Source of the DNA: Bacilli bacterium
GTDB taxonomy: Bacteria; Bacillota_I; Bacilli_A; RF39; UBA660
DNA: 40,398 bases
Reading direction: 5' to 3'
Assembly (NCBI GenBank): GCA_017936845.1
Contig: JAGBES010000007.1
Coordinates: forward strand, 1-40,398
This document shows positions 35,417 through 40,398 of this stretch, piece after piece. The notes beneath the pieces are model-generated. The model saw only the letters and a program-made list of their open reading frames with translations, had not been told where the DNA came from and searched no databases. Made by a program: the position numbers and the translations under genes. Position 1 is the stretch's first letter; each line of letters begins with the position of its first letter.

Positions 35417-35908
35417 TTAACCTTCTATATTTTTACTATGTAAATCTAAGCAAATTGCAAAATCTTTTGGGATTGCAAGAAGTCCACTTGCAAACATTGT
35501 AAGTAATCCTTCTCTTGATGGAATTGAAGCTAATTCCTTCAACATATTAATATCTGCTACTTCACCATCTACAATTCCTACTTTAAGTTCTAATGCTTTA
35601 TGTTCTTTAGCAAAATCACTTAATACTTTAATTGGAGCTACTGCATCTGTTCCAAATGCTATTGCTTTTGGACCATTTAAATTATCTCCTAAATCAATAT
35701 TTAATTTATCAAGTGCTCTTTTTGTTAAAGTGTTTTTGTAAACTTTATATTCAGAGTCTGTTTCTCTTAGCTTTCTTCTTAGTTCATTTGTTTCTGTAAC
35801 AGTTAAACCTCTGTATTCAAATAAAACTACTGAAGATGAATCTTTAATTTTTGATTCAATTTCTGAAACAACATTAGCTTTTGCTTCTATTATTTTTTGA
35901 TTTGCCAT
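35417..35908 (-). CDS. rplJ: 50S ribosomal protein L10
   Basis: L10 anchors the L7/L12 stalk to 23S rRNA. The 163-aa form starts MANQKIIEAKANVV and has VVLFEYRGLTVTETNELRRKLR (diagnostic YRGLTV..LR.LR), and ends in the L12-binding helix. Start ATG 35908 has SD GGAGGTG; a longer frame reaching 35965 would run through the L10 leader hairpin, has no SD, and is rejected. Together with rplL it forms an autoregulated unit with its own promoter and leader. Confidence 0.95.
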   Translation of the reverse strand: MANQKIIEAKANVVSEIESKIKDSSSVVLFEYRGLTVTETNELRRKLRETDSEYKVYKNTLTKRALDKLNIDLGDNLNGPKAIAFGTDAVAPIKVLSDFAKEHKALELKVGIVDGEVADINMLKELASIPSREGLLTMFASGLLAIPKDFAICLDLHSKNIEG

Positions 35909-35943
35909 TCTGCACCTCCATCCATATAAAGTACCATATAAAA

Positions 35944-36023
35944 GCCTTACATACAGTAAGGCCAAGAATCTATAAAAGTTCCTCGGTAGGATATTAAGAT
36001 TTCTCCCCTACTGTCTACGGTAC
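35944..36023 (-). promoter_or_regulatory. L10 leader (ribosomal protein L10-L12 binding) with downstream attenuator
   Basis: The minus strand holds the Firmicutes L10-leader signatures ACCGTAGACAGTAGGGG and CTACCGAGGAAC, which form the kink-turn-type L10 site. Then GCCTTAC/GTAAGGC (35944-35962) is followed by TTTTAT, a short terminator-like hairpin. L10 binding is known to repress rplJL through such leaders. Confidence 0.85.
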
Positions 36024-36052
36024 AAATATCTAATTTTCAAAACAACGTATTA

Positions 36053-36081
36053 ATTATATCATATATATAATTAAAAGTCAA
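36053..36081 (-). promoter_or_regulatory. Consensus promoter for rplJ-rplL
   Basis: TTGACT (36076-36081), 17-base spacer, TATAAT (36053-36058) with TG before the -10. The -35 lies in the last codons of rplA. Confidence 0.7.
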
Positions 36082-36766
36082 AACTATTTGAATCAATTTT
36101 TATACCAGGTCCCATTGTTGAAGCTACTGATATATTTAAAATATATTTTCCTTTAACTGTTGCTGGTTTTGATTTATTAATTACTGATACAAATGCATTT
36201 AAATTTTCTACTAATTTTTCTTCTGTAAAAGATACTTTTCCTATTATAGCATGTACGTTACCATAGCTATCTGTACGATATTCTACACGTCCTTTTTTAA
36301 CATCTTCTACTGCTTTTTTTGTATCCATTGTAACAGTTCCTGTTTTTGGATTTGGCATTAAACCTTTAGGTCCTAAAAGTCTACCAATTTTCCCTAATGC
36401 AGGCATCATATCAGGAGTTGCTATCATCGTATCGAAATCAAACCAATTTTCTTTTTCGATTTTTTCGATATAATCCATATCTCCTACATAATCAGCTCCT
36501 GCAGCTTCTGCTGCTTTTGCTGCTTCTCCTTTTGCTAAAACTAATACTTTTTTAGTTTTTCCTGTTCCATTAGGTAAAACGATTGCTCCTCTTAATTGTT
36601 GATCTGCTTTTTTTGTATCAAGATTAAGTCTCATAGCAACTTCAACAGAACCATCAAAATTAGTTGTAGATGTTTCTTTAACTAATTTAATAGCTTCTTC
36701 TTTATTATATAATTTATTTTTTTCTACTTTTTTTGAAGCTTCTAAATACTTCTTACTTTTTTTCAT
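36071..36766 (-). CDS. rplA: 50S ribosomal protein L1
   Basis: L1 forms the E-site stalk and often represses its own operon. The 231-aa protein has [19 protein letters not shown], the [19 protein letters not shown] region ([20 protein letters not shown] is diagnostic; shown in parts) and the C-terminal [14 protein letters not shown]. Normal length. SD AAGGAGG precedes ATG 36766, and rplK lies 61 bases upstream with a hairpin between. Confidence 0.96.
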   Translation of the reverse strand: MKKSKKYLEASKKVEKNKLYNKEEAIKLVKETSTTNFDGSVEVAMRLNLDTKKADQQLRGAIVLPNGTGKTKKVLVLAKGEAAKAAEAAGADYVGDMDYIEKIEKENWFDFDTMIATPDMMPALGKIGRLLGPKGLMPNPKTGTVTMDTKKAVEDVKKGRVEYRTDSYGNVHAIIGKVSFTEEKLVENLNAFVSVINKSKPATVKGKYILNISVASTMGPGIKIDSNSFDF

Positions 36767-36778
36767 TTTAACCTCCTT

Positions 36779-36809
36779 ATGTGGTCTAGCGGATTTTTTC
36801 CTTCCACAT
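36779..36809 (-). promoter_or_regulatory. Hairpin between rplK and rplA (possible L1 site)
   Basis: ATGTGG/CCACAT outer stem with asymmetric interior bases and inner GGA/TCC. It resembles the two-helix, asymmetric-loop form of L1 binding sites and overlaps the space before the rplA SD. The L1 role is inferred. Confidence 0.4.
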
Positions 36810-36827
36810 AGGTATCAACCTATATGA

Positions 36828-37253
36828 TTAATCTTCTATTTCTATTCCCATATTTTTAGCAGTTCCAGCTACAATTTTCATTGCTTCTTCTACTGTATAT
36901 GCGTTTAAATCTGGCAATTTTGTTTCTGCTATTTGTTTCAATTGTTCTTTTGAAAGCTTTCCAACTATTTCATTTGCACCCTTAGTTGATCCTTTTTTAA
37001 TACCTGTTGCTTTCTTTATTAAGAATGCTGTTGGTGGAGTTTTAATTACGAAATCAAATGATCTATCTTCATAGACTGTAATTTCTACTGGTAATATATC
37101 TCCCATTTTATCTCTAGTTGCATCATTATATTTTGTACAAAATTCTTGTAGATTAACACCTGCTGGTCCTAAAACTGTTCCAACTGGTGGTGCTGGTGTT
37201 GCTTTTCCAGCTTCTATTTGAATTTTAATTACTTTTGATATTTCTTTTGCCAC
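36828..37253 (-). CDS. rplK: 50S ribosomal protein L11
   Basis: L11 shapes the GTPase-associated centre. The 141-aa length equals the usual. Motifs: [17 protein letters not shown] then LGPAGVN, and [17 protein letters not shown], with the C-terminal rRNA-binding domain ending [10 protein letters not shown]. Start GTG 37253 lies 8 bases after SD AGGAGGT; the GTG at 37262 is inside the SD and is rejected. rplK-rplA follow orf122 but a leader and a possible promoter lie between. Confidence 0.95.
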   Translation of the reverse strand: MAKEISKVIKIQIEAGKATPAPPVGTVLGPAGVNLQEFCTKYNDATRDKMGDILPVEITVYEDRSFDFVIKTPPTAFLIKKATGIKKGSTKGANEIVGKLSKEQLKQIAETKLPDLNAYTVEEAMKIVAGTAKNMGIEIED

Positions 37254-37279
37254 GAAAAACACCTCCTATTATTTTTTTC

Positions 37280-37340
37280 GCGAGTGGTTCTAATGCCTTA
37301 AGATCACTCTTAAGTGGTTTATTATCCGCGCTCCCACTTT
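37280..37340 (-). promoter_or_regulatory. rplK leader structure
   Basis: AAGTGG (37334-37339 on minus) pairs with CCACTT (37312-37317); the same arm could pair instead with CCACT (37283-37287), and CGCG elements flank both. Competing pairings suggest a leader switch, perhaps for L1 or L11 feedback; inference only. Confidence 0.4.
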
Positions 37341-37356
37341 TTAATCTATATAAAAA

Positions 37357-37384
37357 TATATAGCCACTAATAATATTAACACAA
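37357..37384 (-). promoter_or_regulatory. Possible promoter for rplK-rplA
   Basis: TTGTGT (37379-37384), 16-base spacer, TATATA (37357-37362), just before the leader. Confidence 0.35.
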
Positions 37385-37385
37385 A

Positions 37386-37754
37386 TTATTTTTTTTGTAA
37401 ATACATTTCTTTTTGTTTAAATTCAATTATTATTTGATATCCATTTATCTTTCTAAATAAAGTATCATTTTCTTTTTTATATTCTGTTGGCAATATATTA
37501 ATTTTATATTCACCATCAGGTATATTATTGTTTTTTTCTAATATTTCATAAAATAAGTCATAAATTTTTAATAATTTATTATTATCTAATGGAAAACCTA
37601 TTTCTGTTATTAATAATTCATTATGATATTTAAAATGAAATGCATCTTTAAAATACAGAATACTATCATAATATTGATTATATGTTTTATTTATTATATT
37701 ATTACAAATAGTTGGAATACTATCTATAAATTCATTATATTTTATATCTTCCAT
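37386..37754 (-). CDS. Hypothetical protein inserted between nusG and rplK, 122 aa
   Basis: I do not recognise a family. The sequence is rich in Asn, Ile, Tyr and Lys, with alternating helix and strand-like stretches (YYDSILYFKDAFHFKY; LLITEIGFPLDNNKLLKIYD; GYQIIIEFKQKEMYL), and has no signal peptide or membrane helix. Its ATG overlaps the nusG stop (TAATG), so translation is coupled and it is made with NusG. Most bacteria have rplK directly after nusG, so this is an extra gene in a very conserved place. Codon usage is like other AT-rich genes of the window rather than the ribosomal genes. Confidence 0.6.
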   Translation of the reverse strand: MEDIKYNEFIDSIPTICNNIINKTYNQYYDSILYFKDAFHFKYHNELLITEIGFPLDNNKLLKIYDLFYEILEKNNNIPDGEYKINILPTEYKKENDTLFRKINGYQIIIEFKQKEMYLQKK

Positions 37755-38278
37755 TACGCTTTTTCTATTTCACTAAGTGCTAATTCTACTGTTGTTTCTT
37801 GTCCAAATAAATCTAAAGTTACTTCTAATATTTGATTTTCCATATTAATTGATTTTACTTTTCCATACATAGATGCAAATGGTCCATTTACTACTTTTAC
37901 ACTATCTCCTACATTTAAATTATTACCAATTTCAAGTCTACTCATTCCCATGCTTCCTAAAATTTTATCTACTTCCATAGGAGTCAAAGGAAATGGCTTA
38001 GCTCCTTTACCTGAAGATCCTATAAATCCTGTAACACCTGGAGTATTTCTTACGATAAACCATGCTTCATCATTCATTATCATCTCAACAAGTATATAAC
38101 CAGGAAACATTTTTTTAACTTTTTCTTTTCCTTTTTCATCTATTATTTTTTCTTCTGGAACAACAACTCTAAAAATATAGTCTTCCATACCCATAGTACT
38201 AGCACGCATTTCTAACTTTTCTTTAACTTTGCTTTCATGTCCAGAATAAGTATTAACGACATACCATTCTTTTTCCAT
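37754..38278 (-). CDS. nusG: Transcription termination/antitermination factor NusG
   Basis: NusG binds the RNA polymerase clamp and influences pausing and Rho termination. The 174-aa protein has the NGN domain (EWYVVNTYSGHESKVKEKLE; VKKMFPGYILVEM; VRNTPGVTGFIG) and the C-terminal KOW domain (VGDSVKVVNGPFASMYGKV). Normal length. ATG 38278 overlaps the secE stop (TAATG), and the next gene overlaps its own stop likewise, so secE-nusG-orf122 is a tightly coupled unit. Confidence 0.96.
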   Translation of the reverse strand: MEKEWYVVNTYSGHESKVKEKLEMRASTMGMEDYIFRVVVPEEKIIDEKGKEKVKKMFPGYILVEMIMNDEAWFIVRNTPGVTGFIGSSGKGAKPFPLTPMEVDKILGSMGMSRLEIGNNLNVGDSVKVVNGPFASMYGKVKSINMENQILEVTLDLFGQETTVELALSEIEKA

Positions 38279-38448
38279 TAGTAAATCACTTCCTTAATAG
38301 CTGATATTAAAAAGTCTAAACCTGTAAAAAATAATGCAAATACAATTACACAAAATAATGTAGCTGCAGAATATACTGCCATTTCTTTTTTATTAGGCCA
38401 TCTTACTTTATGCATTTCTTTTTTTACACCACTAAGAAATTTCTTCAA
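38278..38448 (-). CDS. secE: Preprotein translocase subunit SecE
   Basis: SecE is the small clamp subunit of the Sec translocon. The conserved core is LSGVKKEMHKVRWPNKKEM followed by one transmembrane helix (AATLFCVIVFALFFTGLDFL), as in Bacillus SecE (59 aa). The start is set at TTG 38448, with SD AGAGGTG five bases upstream, giving 56 aa. A second in-frame TTG at 38469 also has an SD (AAAGGTG) and would give 63 aa; both are possible. A longer reading to 38526 would include the promoter and is rejected. No rpmG gene is found upstream. Confidence 0.85.
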   Translation of the reverse strand: MKKFLSGVKKEMHKVRWPNKKEMAVYSAATLFCVIVFALFFTGLDFLISAIKEVIY

Positions 38449-38497
38449 TATAACACCTCTTTTTTTCAAAATAAAAACACCTTTCGTGTCTAAATAA

Positions 38498-38526
38498 ATA
38501 TTATCATAATATTTTATGTAAGTCAA
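38498..38526 (-). promoter_or_regulatory. Consensus promoter for secE-nusG
   Basis: TTGACT (38521-38526), 17-base spacer, TAATAT (38498-38503) with TG one base before. The predicted start near 38491 lies just before the two SD-TTG pairs. Confidence 0.7.
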
Positions 38527-38563
38527 TTATTTTCTTTAATATATTTATATTTTAAATAAACAA

Positions 38564-38594
38564 AAAAACTCATTTTTAAATTAAACGAGTTTTT
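38564..38594. terminator. Terminator after the prepilin-like gene
   Basis: AAAAACTC/GAGTTTTT with a long AT-rich loop that can extend by TTT/AAA; T-rich on the minus-strand exit, 7 bases after the stop. Confidence 0.6.
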
Positions 38595-38600
38595 ATTAAT

Positions 38601-40301
38601 TTATACTTCATATGGATTATTCCAAGTACCATTTCCTTTAGAAATGGTAAGATCTGTTTTGACTTTTATAACTGGGCGAACTCCGAAAGTATGAGGCACG
38701 ACGATGTTGTCAGCGAAACCGCCATTGTCCACGAACCATGCGCTAGAGGTACTGGTATATTTATTCATTGTCCAATATGAAGTTGTATTATTATAGCTAC
38801 TTGATGTTGTATAATTCTTTGTTAATATCGTTGATGATTGTCCTGATAACATTTCTCCTAATCTTATTAATCCTACTTTAGCTGTTACACCATTATTTGT
38901 TGAATTTAATACATCTGTATATTCAAAACCATAATCTACAGCATCTCCTTGATACCATGTTGTTGTAACTATTTTATCCGAAGTAGAAAGTCCTAGTGAT
39001 GTTAAGACATCTCCATTTAACTTTTGTCCTATTCCTGATTCTAATGTGAATGTATTATTACTTCCATATGCTGATGTTCCTACATATCCATCTAATATTA
39101 GTTTTATTCCATCACTTTCTTTACTTACTACTCTATATGTCTTTCCTTCTAGTTTTACATATTCTCCACTTGTTACATTTTCTAATAGTGTTCCTGTTTT
39201 ATCACTATCTTTATTTTCTGAAAGTACATAGTAATTTGAAGCGGTACCATCACCTTTTGTGATGATAGATGTAGAGCTGACATTTATAACTGGGCGAACT
39301 CCGTAAGAAGTATAAGTCACGTCGTAGCTGCTAGCGGAACCACCTGAGGTCACGTTCCAGGCGCAAGAGGTACTGTATGGTGTCATTGTCCAAAAATATT
39401 GTCCTATATTTAAGTATGATGAAGATGAGCCTGCTAGATAGTATTCATCATATGAAATTAATCCAACACTAGCTTTTACTTCTTTTCCACTTGTACATTC
39501 TGTTCTTACTGTATTATTTGTTAAAGTTGCTCCTATTGTTTCACTACAGAAATATGATCCATTTTGTATAATACTTTTTGTACTATTTAATTTGTTATAA
39601 AAATAATCATTTAACCAACTATGTATATATCCTGTATTTGTTGCATAATTTTCTACTGTACCACTTGATCCATATGGTATTGCTGTTACATTTTCATCTG
39701 TTATTAGTCTTACGGTACCATCACTATTTATTCCCATGATTCTCCACATAAATCCGTTATACCATACATAGTTATTTGTACTTGCTCCTTTTATATAACA
39801 TCCTCCCATATAGTTATATGTTCCACTTGTTTTACATGCTCCATTTTCATATACTAATGCTTTGGCTTTTTCTAATATTGGATCTCCTTTAAGTACTACT
39901 TCTTCATTATTTGAACTATCACAAGCTCCATTTGTTTTTGCTTCTTTTCCATCATATTCTACATTATAATTATTTATACAAAGTGTTGCTTTTGTTATTC
40001 TTCCTTTTGTTATTGTTATTTTTCCACTAGTTGGTCTAGTTCCTTTTAATTTTATATTTGTTATTGTACTTATATCTATATTTTCTCCATCTTCTATTTT
40101 TGGATATTTTGTACTATCTAGCATACTCATTGAATTATTGTATTCTATTGCTTCTATATATCCATATGCTGAATCTACTGATGCACTCTTTCTCGCATCA
40201 TTTATCATATTTAATATTATTGGTATTGCTATAAGTGCTATAATTGCTAGTATTACTATTACAGCTAATAATTCTATAAGTGTAAAACCTTTTCTTTTCA
40301 T
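38601..40301 (-). CDS. Prepilin-like surface protein with two variable C-type-lectin-like modules (candidate DGR target)
   Basis: A class III (prepilin) signal starts the protein: MKRKG then FTLIELLAVIVILA, with Glu at +5 for prepilin peptidase cleavage and N-methylation. A pilin-like hydrophobic helix and stalk run to about residue 60. Two related modules follow at about 160-350 and 365-566; each has a YxWRIxG/YRVVSKE opening, a WTM...AW core and ends GVRPVI(K/N)V. I take these as DUF6273/formylglycine-enzyme-like C-lectin folds, the fold used by many DGR proteins. The segments at W315-G334 and W522-G540 are far more GC-rich (about 55%) than the gene and differ mainly at A-compatible positions. 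SD AAGGGTGAT precedes ATG 40301; the gene follows a LamG-like gene by 13 bases. Confidence 0.8.
   Translation of the reverse strand: MKRKGFTLIELLAVIVILAIIALIAIPIILNMINDARKSASVDSAYGYIEAIEYNNSMSMLDSTKYPKIEDGENIDISTITNIKLKGTRPTSGKITITKGRITKATLCINNYNVEYDGKEAKTNGACDSSNNEEVVLKGDPILEKAKALVYENGACKTSGTYNYMGGCYIKGASTNNYVWYNGFMWRIMGINSDGTVRLITDENVTAIPYGSSGTVENYATNTGYIHSWLNDYFYNKLNSTKSIIQNGSYFCSETIGATLTNNTVRTECTSGKEVKASVGLISYDEYYLAGSSSSYLNIGQYFWTMTPYSTSCAWNVTSGGSASSYDVTYTSYGVRPVINVSSTSIITKGDGTASNYYVLSENKDSDKTGTLLENVTSGEYVKLEGKTYRVVSKESDGIKLILDGYVGTSAYGSNNTFTLESGIGQKLNGDVLTSLGLSTSDKIVTTTWYQGDAVDYGFEYTDVLNSTNNGVTAKVGLIRLGEMLSGQSSTILTKNYTTSSSYNNTTSYWTMNKYTSTSSAWFVDNGGFADNIVVPHTFGVRPVIKVKTDLTISKGNGTWNNPYEV
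38676..38755 (-). repeat. Candidate DGR variable region, copy 1 (C-terminal module)
   Basis: An ~80-base segment of about 55% GC in an otherwise ~25-30% GC gene. It shares with copy 2 an invariant end (GGAGTTCGCCCAGTTATAAA on the coding strand, 20 bases) and an internal framework of fixed C/G positions, with changes at scattered codons. The invariant end would be the IMH-like side. Confidence 0.7.
39291..39375 (-). repeat. Candidate DGR variable region, copy 2 (first module)
   Basis: About 55% GC over ~85 bases and one codon longer than copy 1. Of 20 base differences in 14 aligned codons, 17 have A in one copy and the other 3 are T/C, all compatible with a template A mutated in both. Confidence 0.7.
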
Positions 40302-40314
40302 TTTTTATCACCCT

Positions 40315-40398
40315 TTAAAAATCAAATTTTACTATTTCATCATCACTAAGTGCTCTATCATATACTGCAAAATTAGAATAGTCTCCATTCATGAATCC
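40315..40398 (-). CDS. C-terminal end of a LamG/concanavalin-like surface protein (5' part outside window)
   Basis: The frame is open from the right edge to TAA 40315-40317, giving 27 residues that end SNFAVYDRALSDDEIVKFDF. The pattern YxRALSDDEI is typical of the last strand and turn of LamG/Laminin_G_3-type lectin domains. It lies 13 bases upstream of the prepilin-like gene, so the two are probably one operon of surface proteins. The rest of the gene and its start are not visible. Confidence 0.6.
   Translation of the reverse strand, partial: GFMNGDYSNFAVYDRALSDDEIVKFDF

Noticed and set aside
35909-35965. Longer N-terminus for L10 beginning at 35965
   Set aside because: It would translate through the L10-leader attenuator, has no SD, and adds residues absent from L10; ATG 35908 has a strong SD.
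38449-38526. 82-aa SecE starting at 38526
   Set aside because: The first codons would be the -35 box of a consensus promoter, upstream of the predicted transcript start.
38676-39375. Cassette similarity as ordinary domain duplication or gene conversion only
   Set aside because: Duplication explains the shared framework but not the high GC, the fixed third-position C, or the bias of differences toward A-compatible positions; kept as the main alternative to test.
1-40398. TGA-as-tryptophan (Mollicutes code)
   Set aside because: rsmE ends with TGA in a normal position and conserved Trp residues use TGG.

Overview
The window is a ~40 kb piece of a very AT-rich (roughly one quarter GC) chromosome that uses the standard bacterial code: TGA is a true stop (rsmE) and Trp is TGG. 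Gene content and order are those of a low-GC Firmicute. A SpoIVB sporulation protease, T-box and L10 leaders, RNase HIII and the rpoBC/str and rpsB-tsf clusters all fit. Clustered losses, a short AlaRS and a Mollicutes-like RpoB residue suggest an uncultured, somewhat reduced (perhaps gut) lineage near the Bacilli/Mollicutes side. This placement is inference. Almost everything is on the minus strand; the exceptions are an IS30-like remnant at the left edge, spoIVB and rnhC.

Layout: 1-135, transposase tail and possible terminal repeat. 147-3292, two poorly known genes, spoIVB and a membrane-anchored protein. 3459-5338, nusB-xseA-xseB. 5461-8068, rpsB-tsf-frr (pyrH missing from its usual place). 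8229-10954, rsmE, an acidic membrane protein and mtaB. 11011-13074, trxA and cvpA beside divergent rnhC, a compressed version of the Bacillus rnhC-zapA-yshB-polX-mutS2-trxA region. 13071-18540, an alanine T-box operon: GNAT, dNMP-kinase-like protein, short alaS, dNTPase, murC. 18551-20193, AI-2E transporter and a DUF1016 N-domain protein. 20274-24532, rpsL-rpsG-fusA-tuf. 24704-27549, a coiled-coil membrane protein, oapA and a ~585-nt structured RNA interpreted as OLE RNA, all lying between rpsL and rpoC. 27620-38448, secE-nusG-orf122-rplKA, rplJL and rpoBC with recognisable leaders. 38601-40398, an operon of cell-surface proteins: a prepilin-like protein and the end of a LamG-like protein.

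The two most interesting items are at the right. First, the prepilin-like protein carries two copies of a GC-rich (about 55%) cassette whose differences fall at positions compatible with adenine-specific mutagenesis, the signature of a diversity-generating retroelement (DGR) variable region; the reverse transcriptase and template are not in this window. Second, the OLE RNA/OapA pair sits in the str/rpo neighbourhood with its own strong promoter. Smaller observations include an Asn at the RpoB rifampicin site (E. coli H526), an Ile at the conserved S12 proline next to the methylthiolated Asp, an AlaRS ending right after its editing domain, and an S2 protein with a SAP/Rho-N-like tail.
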